Notes under the pieces: model-generated
The model's input: only the letters and a program-made list of their open reading frames with translations
Told to the model about the DNA's origin: nothing
Database searches by the model: none
Translations under genes and position numbers: made by a program
Shown: positions 52,610 to 61,528 of the stretch, one piece after another
Layout: each line of letters begins with the position of its first letter
How positions within the stretch are numbered: position 1 is the stretch's first letter
Origin: Tumebacillus_A lipolyticus
Lineage (GTDB): Bacteria; Bacillota; Bacilli; Tumebacillales; Tumebacillaceae
Assembly (NCBI RefSeq): GCF_042682745.1
Contig: NZ_JBHUIO010000002.1
Location: 310,001 to 374,000 of the forward strand
Direction of reading: 5' to 3'
Length of the DNA: 64,000 nucleotides

Positions 52610-53502
52610 CTGCTGGCTCCCCTTTCGCTCGCCTCGATTCGATTCCCCAGCTCATCGTAGCGATAAAATCCTCGACGGACATTCTGCCCGACGTGCCCCG
52701 CTCGCACCAGCTTGCGCAGATAGGCGGTCGGCCGGTAACGTGGATCGGATGTCTCCTCATACAGCGATTGGAGCATCTCCACCACCGAGTCCAGCCCGTA
52801 CTGATCGGCAATCTCGAACGGGCCATATGTAAACCCGCACCCCACCTTCATCGCAGTGTCAATATCGGCGATGCCCGCCACCCCTTCCGCCAAAAGGGAA
52901 GACGCTTCATTGATCAGGGGCAACATCAAGCGGGTGGTGACATAACCTGGCGACTCGTAAACTTCGATCGCCGTCTTTCCGATCGTGTGAACGAAATGTG
53001 CTGCGACTTGGAATGTCCGATCTGAAGTCTGCAACCCTCGCACCACTTCCACCAATTCGTGATGCTGTGGGGGATGTAGAAAATGGAGACCGATCATCCG
53101 CTCTGGATGTTTCGTCTTTGCCGCGATCTCAGTCAGCGACAAGGTCGAAGTGTTCGAGGCCAAAATCGTGTTGGCCTCAACTACATGCTCGATGCTCGCC
53201 ATCAGCTCGCTTTTCACATCGATCCGCTCGGTCACACATTCGATCAGCAGTTGACAGCCGCCTAGCTCCGCAAGTTCGGTCGTACATTTGATGCGTGACA
53301 GGATCGCCTTTTTCTCCGCCTCCGTAATCCCCCACTTGTTCAGCCGTTGGTCGAGCAAGCGTTCCAAACTGTGCTTCGCCTGTGTCAACGCCACCTCCGT
53401 TCGATCGAGCAGAATGACCTCGATGCCGACACCGGCGATCGCCTCTGCGACCTCTTGCCCTCTGCTCCCAGCTCCGATGATGCCAACCTGTTGTATGTTC
53501 AT
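52606..53502 (-). CDS. hbd: 3-hydroxyacyl-CoA (3-hydroxybutyryl-CoA) dehydrogenase
   Basis: 298 residues. N-terminal NAD loop GIIGAGSRGQEVAEAIA (the usual Met after GxGx is Arg here). Catalytic region SNTSTLSLTEIAAKTKHPERMIGLHFLHPPQ with the His of the HF-PP motif, and C-terminal domain KVGCGFTYGPFEIADQYGLD. Reduces acetoacetyl-CoA or oxidises 3-hydroxyacyl-CoA in the cytoplasm. First gene of an overlapping pair with ackA. The terminator upstream belongs to the DUF1801 gene. Confidence 0.93.
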   Translation of the reverse strand: MNIQQVGIIGAGSRGQEVAEAIAGVGIEVILLDRTEVALTQAKHSLERLLDQRLNKWGITEAEKKAILSRIKCTTELAELGGCQLLIECVTERIDVKSELMASIEHVVEANTILASNTSTLSLTEIAAKTKHPERMIGLHFLHPPQHHELVEVVRGLQTSDRTFQVAAHFVHTIGKTAIEVYESPGYVTTRLMLPLINEASSLLAEGVAGIADIDTAMKVGCGFTYGPFEIADQYGLDSVVEMLQSLYEETSDPRYRPTAYLRKLVRAGHVGQNVRRGFYRYDELGNRIEASERGASR

Positions 53503-53535
53503 CGAACCCCTCCTCCCTGTAGCATAACCAAAAAA

Positions 53536-53559
53536 GACCTCCGCTTTTGCGCGGAGGTC
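53536..53559 (-). terminator. Intrinsic terminator after the DUF1801 gene
   Basis: GACCTCCGC / GCGGAGGTC with a six-base loop is followed on the minus strand by TTTTTT. Confidence 0.88.
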
Positions 53560-53606
53560 GAGGGAGGTTCAGTCGATCGAATCGCTGCTACAGCCTGCAG
53601 AAGCGC

Positions 53607-53948
53607 TTAAAGCGTTTCTACTGCCTGGCTGACAAACGATAACAGCTGGTCAGCATCGAACGTTTGCCCTTTTCGTAGCTTCATCGTCTTTCGCTCTTGC
53701 GGGCCCTCAAACATTCCTTCTGGAAGCACCAGCTCGCTTGCGTTAAAGATCACAAAACTCACCGCGTCTTTCGAAGTGGAGATGACGGCCGCATATTTTC
53801 CATTTTTCAAAAAGTGAGGTTTCTTATATTGAATGCGCTCTTGGACTTCCGGTACTGCCTGATGGACAACTTGCCGAAGTTGGACACATAGCTCCTTTTG
53901 CCACGGTTCTTTTACCGCTTCGATAAAATCTGTCACTTCCTGATTCAT
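53607..53948 (-). CDS. DUF1801 family protein
   Basis: 113 residues. Features of the DUF1801/YdhG-like fold: VTDFIEAVKEPWQKELCVQLRQVVHQAVPEVQERIQYKKPHFLKNGKYAAVISTSKDAVSFVIF, with the conserved helix, W/Y-K-P-F-like strand, and SFVIF. No catalytic motif is known for the family. Soluble, single gene with its own terminator. Confidence 0.85.
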   Translation of the reverse strand: MNQEVTDFIEAVKEPWQKELCVQLRQVVHQAVPEVQERIQYKKPHFLKNGKYAAVISTSKDAVSFVIFNASELVLPEGMFEGPQERKTMKLRKGQTFDADQLLSFVSQAVETL

Positions 53949-54382
53949 CTGACATGCCCCTTTTTAGTGGATTGGAACTGCACCGTAGAATTTATTTCCA
54001 GTATATAAAATGTAAGGGAATAAATAAAGAGCTGAATGTATTAATCGAAAAGATCAATCAGATTGCAGTCGATAAGCTCGCTGCAGCCTAACTAGCCCAC
54101 CTTCAAGAAACAAAAATTATTTCCAATCAATGATTTACGAAACGGTGAAACGGACAAAAATCGCTGGATCGCCGTTTCTGGAAGATCTGGTAGCACAGGT
54201 TGCTTTCAATAGAAAGACCGCCTGCCTTGATCCTGATGATCTGCAAGCGGTCTTCCGTTCATTTGTGCTTTGACAACAATTATATCTGAAGTGACGTACC
54301 GCTTGAATCGATCCATCGCTCCGTTCGATCGAAAATGTTCTCAGCTTGTTCTCAGCAGTGGTAAAAATTGAATGAAACGCAC
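53949..54382. other. Intergenic region with a possible gene remnant
   Basis: A plus-strand stretch (about 53961-54091) reads as LNVLIEKINQIAVDKLAAA then a stop, without a good start, and may be a remnant 3' end. At 54213-54257 GAAAGACCGC pairs with GCGGTCTTC over a loop of about 25 bases, possibly a terminator for the SRPBCC gene. Nothing else recognisable. Confidence 0.4.
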
Positions 54383-55228
54383 CTACAGACTGGAAGCTTC
54401 GTAGCTATAGAGATGGTTCCATAACAATCCTAACAGTCGACTCCAGCCTTCCTCATGCTCATGATACTCCTGATCCCACTCCGGTCCGATGCCAAATCCA
54501 ACATGTTCGACATGAACGCGCGTTTCATCAGATGAAGATTGCAACTCGACGCTAAGTTCGGTTGGCGGCAATGAGGTCATGTACCATTGCCAGGAAAGGC
54601 GGATGCGCTTGTTCGGTACCAATTCGAGCACATAGCCGGTGCCATCTGTGGGAAACTGATCCCGCAATCGATAGGACCCGCCTTGGCGCATGTCCACATC
54701 AGCCTCGCGAACAAACCAAGTAACCAGCTGCTCAGAATCGATAAACGCCCGGTAGACACGATCTGCTGGAAAAGGGACGACCGTCTCTTTGACGATTTGA
54801 CGGGTTTTCGCCAGCCCGGTCAGATGGGCGAGCGTATCGAGTGCTTCATCCCAGCGCTCGCTGAGATCTGCGATCGCAAGGTCCCAGCGGTGACCCGCTC
54901 CGAATCCTCTCTCTGTCAGCAAGACGCGCGAACCGCCAGCTTCCGGATGAATCGTAAAACTCACCTGCGTCTCACCGGCAAGATGTGCGCCCGCCCAGCG
55001 AAACGAAAACGATCTGCCCGGGGTTTCTTCAACGATCTGACAGTCGATCAAAACAGTCCGCTCTGCCAACTCCCAGACCAGCTGCATCGCGTTCTCGCTT
55101 CTTGAGACATGATGAGCGAGCCACCGCTGCATTTCGGTAGGTTGTGTGAGCATCATATACGCTTCGTTTGCTGTCAGATCGAGCACCATACTTCGTTGAA
55201 TCACCCGCGATTTGCCTTCAGCGTGCAT
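54383..55228 (-). CDS. Tandem SRPBCC (AHSA1-type) domain protein
   Basis: 281 residues from ATG 55228; a GTG two codons earlier is equally possible. Two AHSA1-like domains: residues 15-140 (RSMVLDLTANEAYMMLTQPTEMQRWLAHH ... RVLLTERGF) and 145-275 (KETVVPFPADRVYRAFIDSEQLVTWF ... SWQWYMTS). Each has the curved-sheet cavity pattern with W at the helix end. The family binds small hydrophobic ligands or stimulates Hsp90; the true role here is unknown. A damaged copy of its middle part lies at 27838-28012. Confidence 0.85.
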   Translation of the reverse strand: MHAEGKSRVIQRSMVLDLTANEAYMMLTQPTEMQRWLAHHVSRSENAMQLVWELAERTVLIDCQIVEETPGRSFSFRWAGAHLAGETQVSFTIHPEAGGSRVLLTERGFGAGHRWDLAIADLSERWDEALDTLAHLTGLAKTRQIVKETVVPFPADRVYRAFIDSEQLVTWFVREADVDMRQGGSYRLRDQFPTDGTGYVLELVPNKRIRLSWQWYMTSLPPTELSVELQSSSDETRVHVEHVGFGIGPEWDQEYHEHEEGWSRLLGLLWNHLYSYEASSL

Positions 55229-55305
55229 GTTCACTCGTCAAAGCACCGCCTTTCTCACAGCGAGATCTTGCACTCATTATAAAAGATCAGGTGCGGAAAA
55301 ACAAA

Positions 55306-55334
55306 AACCGCTATTCCCGACTGGGAAAGCGGTT
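55306..55334 (-). terminator. Intrinsic terminator after the FtsH-like gene
   Basis: AACCGCT-TCCC pairs with GGGA-AGCGGTT, followed on the minus strand by TTTGTTTTT. Confidence 0.85.
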
Positions 55335-55340
55335 GTCAAG

Positions 55341-56843
55341 CTAGACGAGTGCCGGTTGCAGTTCATTTTCTGCCATCCACATGCGGAACGCATCGCCCGA
55401 CATGTTCTCCTCTTCGACGAGCGTGACCGACAGCGTGCGCAGTCCTTCCTGATAGGCGGACAACAGCTCACGCGTCGCTTCGTACAGCTCCGCAAAGATG
55501 CGACGAATCTCCTCATCGAGCACATTGCGCTGCAAGTTGTCGATGTCGACGATGCCGAGCGAGGACAGACCGCAGGCGACGATCGTTCTCGCCATGTTGG
55601 TCGCCTGTTGAATATCGCCCTGCGCACCTGTGGAACGGTTGCCATAGATCAGCTCTTCCGCCACGGTGCCACCGAGTGCGATCTTGATCTGATCGACCAA
55701 TTGATCATAGGTGTAGAGATATCCATCCGCCTCAGGCACTTGGCGGACAAAACCGAGCGCGTTGCCGCGCGGTGCGATCGTAATGTGCGACACAGATCGT
55801 TTGCGCACGCTCTCGCTCATGATCGCATGGCCGAGCTCGTGGACGGCCACCCGTTCCAACTCCTCTTGACGCGGGCGCTTCCCTGTGCGCTCGCCGAGCA
55901 ATACTTTATCGACCGCATCGCGAAGATGCATCTGTTCAATCTGCTCTTTGTTCTCACGCATCGCGAGGATCGCCGCTTCGTTGCACAAGCTCTCCAACTG
56001 TGCGCCAGAAAAGCCGTACGTTTCGGATGCCACCTGATCCAAATCGACAGAGCTTGCCAGCGGACGAGTTTTCGTCTGGATCTGCAAGATGTGCAAGCGT
56101 CCATTTTTGTCTGGTAGATCCACTTTGATCTGGCGGTCAAACCGTCCCGGACGGATCAGCGCAGGATCGAGCATATCCAAGCGGTTGGTCGCTGCGATCA
56201 CAAGGACGAGCGGCGAAGAGGTGGTCTGCATGCCATCCATTTCGGTCAGCAATTGGTTCAATGTCTGATCGTATTCTTGATGCGATTGGCTGCCACCTCG
56301 TTTTCCGCCGATGACATCGATCTCATCGATAAAGATGATCGCTGAGTCTTTCGCTTCTTTTTTCGCCTGTGCGCGCGCCCGCTGGAACATCTGGCGCACG
56401 CGCGATGCACCAACCCCGACATACATCTCCACAAACTCAGAGCCGGACGCTGCCACAAACACCGAATCGGTGTAGGTGGCAGCCGCTTTGGCGAGCAACG
56501 TTTTCCCCGTGCCCGGCGGCCCGGTCAAGATGATCCCCTTGAGCGGGTTGATTCCAAGTCGTTTGATCTTGTCGCGGTGACGAAGGAAGTCGAGCGCCTC
56601 GGTCAATTCTCGCTTCGCCATCTCTTGTCCGCCGATCTGATCAAACTCGACGCGGTGCGATTTGGCCACTTCATGCGAGACGGTCGCCGCAGCCCCCCGG
56701 TTGCGATCCGCCACAAAGGCAAAGGTCAAAAGAATGGCAAACAACAGGACAAACGGGATGGTCAGCTGTTGGAAATTGACCGCGACAAAGGCGATGGTCG
56801 TCACTCCAACCCCGATGATCAGCTCTTTGAGGTATCGTTTCAT
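55341..56843 (-). CDS. FtsH-like membrane AAA+ metalloprotease
   Basis: 500 residues, shorter than cellular FtsH (about 600-650). Two N-terminal spans lie close together (5-45) with almost no extracytoplasmic domain. AAA module: Walker A GPPGTGKT (108-115), Walker B IIFIDEID near 170, SRH ATNRLDMLDPALIRPGRFDRQ. The protease motif is HELGH (335-339; usual FtsH has HEAGH) and the third zinc ligand lies in TGAQGDIQQAT. It appears active. Overlaps the upstream gene by four bases (ATGA). It is probably a second, specialised FtsH paralogue rather than the housekeeping one. Confidence 0.9.
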   Translation of the reverse strand: MKRYLKELIIGVGVTTIAFVAVNFQQLTIPFVLLFAILLTFAFVADRNRGAAATVSHEVAKSHRVEFDQIGGQEMAKRELTEALDFLRHRDKIKRLGINPLKGIILTGPPGTGKTLLAKAAATYTDSVFVAASGSEFVEMYVGVGASRVRQMFQRARAQAKKEAKDSAIIFIDEIDVIGGKRGGSQSHQEYDQTLNQLLTEMDGMQTTSSPLVLVIAATNRLDMLDPALIRPGRFDRQIKVDLPDKNGRLHILQIQTKTRPLASSVDLDQVASETYGFSGAQLESLCNEAAILAMRENKEQIEQMHLRDAVDKVLLGERTGKRPRQEELERVAVHELGHAIMSESVRKRSVSHITIAPRGNALGFVRQVPEADGYLYTYDQLVDQIKIALGGTVAEELIYGNRSTGAQGDIQQATNMARTIVACGLSSLGIVDIDNLQRNVLDEEIRRIFAELYEATRELLSAYQEGLRTLSVTLVEEENMSGDAFRMWMAENELQPALV

Positions 56844-57379
56844 GGCGAAGGCACCTCCTTCAGCACAAAGGATTGTCTCGATTGATACGGTACCACCTCA
56901 TACAGATAATGATCCGCTTTCTTCAATTCGACAAAGATATACTGATCGTTCATCGAAATCTTCGATTCGATCTGCTCCTGTTTCGCCTGATCGTTCATCT
57001 TTTGAATCATCGCCGGAAACTCGCCTTGCGCGATGCCTGCGTACAGTGCTGGCTGCAGATCGCGATACGTGTTTTGCAGCTCGTCCTGACGCTTGTCGAC
57101 CAGGTCGATCGTCACGTAAGACCCCAAACGATCTTTCACGATCGTCTCAACCTGCAGATAGGCAGCCTGCAGATCGGGCACTTGCTTCATGTCGACCTTG
57201 ATCACACGCTGTTGGCCGTTTACGACAGATTCGACATGCTCAACCGTTCCGGTCGCCATCAACTGCTCTTCGAGGGGGCGTACCAGTCCGAAATTGCGGT
57301 ACAACTCCCATCCACCAAACAGCAGCGACAACGTAACACAAACGATAGCCAGAATCGGAACCATCCGAATTCGAGACAT
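56840..57379 (-). CDS. Single-span membrane protein paired with the FtsH-like protease
   Basis: 179 residues from ATG 57379, with AAGGAGGGG 6 bases upstream; the ATG two codons earlier abuts the site and the longer open frame is not coding-like. One span (residues 7-25), then an extracytoplasmic domain with VKVDMKQVPDLQAAYLQVETIVKDRLGS-like pattern of beta and helix segments (VIKVDMKQVPDLQAAYLQVE, YIFVELKKADHYLYEVVPY). No known domain recognised. The 4-base overlap with the FtsH-like gene suggests a stable complex, perhaps supplying the sensor domain that the protease itself lacks. Confidence 0.78.
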   Translation of the reverse strand: MSRIRMVPILAIVCVTLSLLFGGWELYRNFGLVRPLEEQLMATGTVEHVESVVNGQQRVIKVDMKQVPDLQAAYLQVETIVKDRLGSYVTIDLVDKRQDELQNTYRDLQPALYAGIAQGEFPAMIQKMNDQAKQEQIESKISMNDQYIFVELKKADHYLYEVVPYQSRQSFVLKEVPSP

Positions 57380-57505
57380 GGTCATCCCCTCCTTAACCTG
57401 TTCTATTTCAAGTCGAACGACTCGAATTATTAGTTTACATAACGTACAACTCGACCCTGACAGTATAGCACATCGATCAATTGATCTGAGCAGGAGAGTA
57501 ATGGA

Positions 57506-57535
57506 AAACGCCACTTCCATCAGGAAGTGGCGTTT
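57506..57535 (-). terminator. Intrinsic terminator after ypmB
   Basis: AAACGCCACTTCC / GGAAGTGGCGTTT with a four-base loop overlaps the ypmB stop and is followed on the minus strand by CCAT; the T-run is in the stem. Confidence 0.7.
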
Positions 57536-58094
57536 ATTTCGACTGCGGCAACTCGATCTGCCACAGCACTTCTCCGCTTTTAAAATCGAGATAGGTGTAA
57601 CCATGCTCACCGTTGTCAAACGTTCCGTAGAACTCCCAGACAAACTTGCTCGGCGCTGTCTGAAACTCTGTCTTCGCTTTCGGAACGACCGGGCCGGGGG
57701 TGGCATGCAGCACTTCGACCATCGGCTTTAACTTCTGCTCCGCCAGCTCCTTGCGCACCAGTTGCTGCGCCCAAACCGGCTTCTTCGCCGCTTCGATCGC
57801 TTTCTCCTCCGTCAGACCTTTGTCCGCATACGTCTGAGCGACCACTTTCCCCGCCTGCGTCCAGACATAGACTTCCCGCTCCAGCTCATCGATGCCTGCG
57901 ATGAAAAAACCGTCCATGCCGCCCGTGTAAGGCTTCACATCGCGCACCTTTTGCAGCACAGTCGTATCGAGCGCAGTCTGTACCGACTCTTCCGCACCCG
58001 CATATTGGGAATACATGATTTCTCGCACCGCAAAGATGGCTCCACCGACCAGAGCCGCCAGGATGAAAATGGTGATCCAGATGTACTTCTTCAT
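57534..58094 (-). CDS. ypmB: YpmB/TseB-like cell-wall protein (DUF5590)
   Basis: 186 residues. N-terminal anchor span (residues 3-24), then two cystatin-like repeats outside the membrane: KPYTGGMDGFFIAGIDELEREVYVWTQAGKVVAQ and a second with EFYGTFDNGEHGYTYLDFKSGEVLWQ. This is the DUF5590 pattern of YpmB (TseB), which in Bacillus subtilis works with PBP2A in cell elongation. The neighbour ypmA upstream on the same strand, 24 bases away, confirms the assignment; aspB-asnS, the usual downstream genes, are elsewhere here. Confidence 0.88.
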   Translation of the reverse strand: MKKYIWITIFILAALVGGAIFAVREIMYSQYAGAEESVQTALDTTVLQKVRDVKPYTGGMDGFFIAGIDELEREVYVWTQAGKVVAQTYADKGLTEEKAIEAAKKPVWAQQLVRKELAEQKLKPMVEVLHATPGPVVPKAKTEFQTAPSKFVWEFYGTFDNGEHGYTYLDFKSGEVLWQIELPQSK

Positions 58095-58118
58095 CCAAAA
58101 TGCTACTCGCTTTCTCTC

Positions 58119-58295
58119 TTATTGCTCCAATTCCTCATAGACCGAAATGTGGAGGAGACCGTCTTCGCCCTTGCTCAAACCGAACACAAAGCGACGCTCT
58201 TTTAACGTGTGATTCAAAAAATCGACGACGTGGTAGAGATCGCTCGGATTGTCAAATTCCGCAGTGCCCAATGTGACAAGTTTGGTTTCTTCCAT
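58119..58295 (-). CDS. ypmA: YpmA-like protein (DUF4264)
   Basis: 58 residues from ATG 58295, with GGAGGAAACTAA upstream. MEETKLVTLGTAEFDNPSDLYHVVDFLNHTLKERRFVFGLS matches the Bacillus YpmA pattern (short strand, D..DLY..VD.LN.TLK, FGL). Function unknown. Lies between surE and ypmB; the three genes are spaced 23 and 24 bases apart and likely form an operon. Confidence 0.85.
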   Translation of the reverse strand: MEETKLVTLGTAEFDNPSDLYHVVDFLNHTLKERRFVFGLSKGEDGLLHISVYEELEQ

Positions 58296-58318
58296 TTAGT
58301 TTCCTCCTCTTTCGCCCG

Positions 58319-59077
58319 TTAGTCAAGGGTCCAATTGCGCAGATCGTCCATCAACTGGAAATGGGTAAAATCGAAATGCACCGGCGAAACGGTCACATAG
58401 CCATCGATGATCGCTTGGATGTCCGAGTCTGGTTCGACGGCGAGGTCTTTCAGGTCACCTGCGAGCCAGTAGTAGGCTTCACCGCGCGGGCTGTAGTGCT
58501 TTTCAAAAATGTTGTGATAGCGCCGTTCGCCAAGCTTGGTGATCCGAACGCCTTTGACCGCGTCCGGCTTGAGCGCCGGGTAGTTCACATTGAGCACCGT
58601 ATCTTTGTTCAGCCCGTTCTTCATCACCTGGGTGATCAGTTTGGCCGTAAAGTCGGCCGCCCCTGCGTAGTCGAGCTGACTGTGCCCGCACTGGGAGACA
58701 GCGATCGATGGAATTCCTTGAACCGCCCCTTCGATCGCAGCGGAGACGGTGCCCGAGTACATCACATCACTGCCCAGATTGCTACCTTCGTTGATTCCCG
58801 ACACGATGAGATCTGGTCGAGCGTCTTTCATGATCTCGTTCACGCCGAGCTTTACACAGTCGGCAGGCGTTCCCGAGACGCCGTACGCATCCACGCCATC
58901 ACAAAGCTTATGATAGTTTACGAACAAAGGTCTATGTAAGGTGATGCCGTGCCCCGCTGCACTGCGCTGACGATCTGGGGCGACCACAACCACTTTCCCT
59001 ACCGTCTTCAAACGCTCAGCAAGCACGCGAATCCCTTCTGCTTGCACGCCGTCATCATTCGAAATCAAAATACGCAT
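58319..59077 (-). CDS. surE: 5'-nucleotidase SurE
   Basis: 252 residues from ATG 59077 (MRILISNDDG); the ATG one codon earlier (59080) has the better spacing to GGAG and may be used. SurE signatures: NDDG (metal-binding Asp pair, 7-10), APDRQRSAAGHGIT near 40 and VSGINEGSNLGSDVMYSGTVSAA near 90. A survival protein phosphatase acting on nucleoside monophosphates and short polyphosphate, cytoplasmic. First gene of surE-ypmA-ypmB. Confidence 0.93.
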   Translation of the reverse strand: MRILISNDDGVQAEGIRVLAERLKTVGKVVVVAPDRQRSAAGHGITLHRPLFVNYHKLCDGVDAYGVSGTPADCVKLGVNEIMKDARPDLIVSGINEGSNLGSDVMYSGTVSAAIEGAVQGIPSIAVSQCGHSQLDYAGAADFTAKLITQVMKNGLNKDTVLNVNYPALKPDAVKGVRITKLGERRYHNIFEKHYSPRGEAYYWLAGDLKDLAVEPDSDIQAIIDGYVTVSPVHFDFTHFQLMDDLRNWTLD

Positions 59078-59183
59078 CATTCCACTCTCCTTTCCGACCA
59101 TTGTACCCGAATGGTAAAAACCATTCAACATACTGCCCTAGCCAGCGGAGATACTATGGCTACAACACTAGGGGGTGAACCGG

Positions 59184-59384
59184 ATGACAACTTCAACCTG
59201 TAGGACGGTTTCCACCGAGGAGGTCAAGCGTTTCACCGAAAAGATGGCGCAAGAGGTTGGGCTGGCCGACCTCTTGCAGATGGAACTTTGGGCCACGCCC
59301 AACCTTCGCGAGCTGACAGTCCCCGACAGCCTGAGCAAGATGCGCAACAGCCAACTGCGTTTGCGTGGAGAGACGAATCGATAG
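59184..59384 (+). CDS. Small protein of unknown function, 66 residues
   Basis: ATG 59184 with GGGGGTG 6 bases upstream; a GTG at 59175 overlaps that site and is unlikely. The product MTTSTCRTVSTEEVKRF... is helical and charged, with a middle segment LADLLQMELWATPNLREL that looks amphipathic. No export signal. No family recognised. Convergent with mtaD, divergent from surE. Confidence 0.6.
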   Translation: MTTSTCRTVSTEEVKRFTEKMAQEVGLADLLQMELWATPNLRELTVPDSLSKMRNSQLRLRGETNR

Positions 59385-59439
59385 CTTGCACATCGGTACT
59401 TTGCCCGTTACAAAATGTGACTATACATGCAAATAAAGA

Positions 59440-59473
59440 GGAAGAGATCAGCTGCTCTTCGCTGATCCCTTCC
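59440..59473. terminator. Terminator between the small gene and mtaD
   Basis: GGAAG-A-GATCAGC / GCTGATC-C-CTTCC with an eight-base loop, followed by CTTTATTT on the minus strand and by CTTGCTCTTTT on the plus strand. Confidence 0.78.
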
Positions 59474-59504
59474 CCTTGCTCTTTTGCAGCGCGATCGATT
59501 CGCC

Positions 59505-60803
59505 TTATTCTGCGAACAGGCGAGCACAGACGCGCTCGATCTCCGCGTAGATCTTTTGCTCGTCCATCGTCAGCACCTTGCGATCTTCGACCACAAGCTC
59601 GCCATCGATCAACACATGCGTCACATCGCGCGAACCGGCCGAGTAGACGAGGTGTGCGATCATGTTGTGGCGCGGATAGAAATGCGGCTGATCGATGTCC
59701 AGCAGCAACAGATCGGCCAGAGCGCCCGCCTGCAAAGTGCCGAGCGACTCTTCGAGGAACAGAGCGCGCGCCCCATCTGTTGTTGCCATCTCCAGCGCTT
59801 TAAAGGCGTTGACTGCGATCGCGTCTTGATTCACTCCTTTGTGGAGCATCGCAGCCATCCGCATCTCTTCGAACATATCCAAGTTGTTGTTCGACGCCGC
59901 CCCGTCCGTGCCCAAACCGACGGTGACGCCCTTCTCCAGCATCTTGGTCACCGGCGCTACGCCAGAGCCGAGCTTCAGGTTGGAGTCGGGGTTGTGCGCG
60001 ACGCGGACATCATATTTTGCCAGGATCTCAATGTCCTCATCTGTCAGGTGCACACAGTGTGCCGCCAAAGTCGGGCGGCTGAACACGCCGAGTTCCTCCA
60101 TCAGCTTGATCGGCGTCATGCCATGCTGCTCGATGCACTCACTCACTTCGCGCGCAGTCTCGGACAGGTGAATCTGAATCGGCAAATTCAGCTCTTCGGA
60201 GACGGCGACCACCGTCTTCAGGTAGTCGGGCGGACAGGTGTAGGGCGCATGCGGGCCGAAGGTGACGGTGATTCGATTGTTTGCTGCGCCATGCCATTTC
60301 TCGTTGAACTCGATCGCCTGAGCGCGAGACGCTTCCCCTTTCGGTGGGAAGCCGATCAATCCACGCGACAGCACCGCGCGGATGCCAGAGTCTTTCGCAG
60401 CTTGCGCCACACCATCCATCTCAAAGTACATATCGGTAAACGTGGTGGTGCCGCCTTTCAACATCTCCAGAATCGCCAGCTGCGTCCCCCAGAAGATGTC
60501 GTCTGCCGTCATCTTGTCTTCCACCGGCCAGCAGCGCTCCTCCAACCAGGTCTGAAGCGGCAGATCGTCCGCATATCCGCGCAAGAGCGTCATCGCCGCA
60601 TGGCCGTGCGTGTTGATCAAGCCTGGCATCGCCAGCTTGCCTTTCGCATCGATCACCCGATCAAAACTTTCCTGCGACCCCTGATAAGCGCCTGTGCCCA
60701 CCTCTTGAATGCGATTGCCCTCCACGATCAGATACCCTTCCGGAATCCAAGCGTCTTCCGTCGCTGTGACGATCACAGCGCCGTGGATCAACGTGCGTGC
60801 CAT
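59505..60803 (-). CDS. mtaD: 5-methylthioadenosine/S-adenosylhomocysteine (5'-deoxyadenosine) deaminase
   Basis: 432 residues from ATG 60803, with GAGGGG 8 bases upstream. Amidohydrolase superfamily: GLINTHGHAAMTLLRGYAD (zinc His pair), HIQIHLSET-type segment with HLSETAREV, AHCVHLTDEDIEIL and TDGAASNNNLDMFEEMR (catalytic Asp). It converts methylthioadenosine, SAH or 5'-deoxyadenosine to the inosine analogue. Last gene of the four-gene operon with a phosphorylase, mtnA and a class II aldolase. Confidence 0.9.
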   Translation of the reverse strand: MARTLIHGAVIVTATEDAWIPEGYLIVEGNRIQEVGTGAYQGSQESFDRVIDAKGKLAMPGLINTHGHAAMTLLRGYADDLPLQTWLEERCWPVEDKMTADDIFWGTQLAILEMLKGGTTTFTDMYFEMDGVAQAAKDSGIRAVLSRGLIGFPPKGEASRAQAIEFNEKWHGAANNRITVTFGPHAPYTCPPDYLKTVVAVSEELNLPIQIHLSETAREVSECIEQHGMTPIKLMEELGVFSRPTLAAHCVHLTDEDIEILAKYDVRVAHNPDSNLKLGSGVAPVTKMLEKGVTVGLGTDGAASNNNLDMFEEMRMAAMLHKGVNQDAIAVNAFKALEMATTDGARALFLEESLGTLQAGALADLLLLDIDQPHFYPRHNMIAHLVYSAGSRDVTHVLIDGELVVEDRKVLTMDEQKIYAEIERVCARLFAE

Positions 60804-60831
60804 TCTCATTTCCCCTCTCTTTTTCCAGCGT

Positions 60832-61512
60832 TTACTTTTGTCCGTAGCTGTGCAGATAGCCGTGGCGCAGGTGCTCGACATCTTCGAGCGATAATAAGAC
60901 CGGGTTGCCGATCATCTTGGCGACCGCCTGAATCTGAGCGCCCTTTTCGACGATCAGACAGGTGCGAAACGCTTCGTCCACCGTGTGGCCAACGCCGACG
61001 ACCCCGTGGTTGGCAAGCAGGACAGCGCCCTTTTTCCCCAGCGCCTTGACGACGTTTTGACCGAGTTCTGGAGTGCCTGGCAGCGCATATTTCGAACAGG
61101 TGACAGAGCCTCCGACCACCTGCGCCAAATCTTCCACCACCGGCGGGATGTCTTTGTGCGCGACGGAGAACGCGCTCGCATAGTTGCTGTGCGTGTGCAT
61201 CACGCCGAACACGTCCTCGCGGGCGCGGTAGACGGCCAGGTGCAAGAGCCGTTCGGAAGAGGGCTTAAAGGTGCCTTCGACCACTTCCTCCGTGTTCAAA
61301 TCGAGGACGCAGAGCATGTCCTCTGTCAACGTTTCATAGTCGACTCCGCTCGGGGTGATCACGACGAGGTCGCTTCCTGGCACTCGCGCCGAAACGTTGC
61401 CCCACACAGCGGCAACCAAACCGGAGCGGTACATGTTGAGAGAAGCGGTGAGCACTTCCCCTTTTGTCTTCTTCACGAGTTCGCGGTGTTGTTCCAATGT
61501 TTGCTGCGTCAT
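60832..61512 (-). CDS. Class II aldolase, 5-(methylthio/deoxy)ribulose-1-phosphate aldolase candidate
   Basis: 226 residues. FucA-type signatures: GNVSARVPG near 38, VVITPSGVDYETLT, KPSSERLLHLAVY (general acid/base Glu), HTHSNYASAFS (two zinc His near 103) and NHGVVGVG (third His near 160). MtnB dehydratases share the fold but usually read differently around HVH. Position after mtnA and the absence of mtnW/mtnX/mtnD/mtnK point to the DHAP shunt, in which this enzyme splits methylthioribulose-1-phosphate or 5-deoxyribulose-1-phosphate to DHAP and an aldehyde. Inferred from context. Confidence 0.85.
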   Translation of the reverse strand: MTQQTLEQHRELVKKTKGEVLTASLNMYRSGLVAAVWGNVSARVPGSDLVVITPSGVDYETLTEDMLCVLDLNTEEVVEGTFKPSSERLLHLAVYRAREDVFGVMHTHSNYASAFSVAHKDIPPVVEDLAQVVGGSVTCSKYALPGTPELGQNVVKALGKKGAVLLANHGVVGVGHTVDEAFRTCLIVEKGAQIQAVAKMIGNPVLLSLEDVEHLRHGYLHSYGQK

Positions 61513-61528
61513 TCGCGCTCGCTCCTCC

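Noticed and set aside
56844..57706. Extended upstream start for the FtsH partner gene
   Set aside because: The extension runs through the ypmB terminator and part of ypmB, has Arg/Ser-rich noise composition, and a strong AAGGAGG with ATG lies at 57379.
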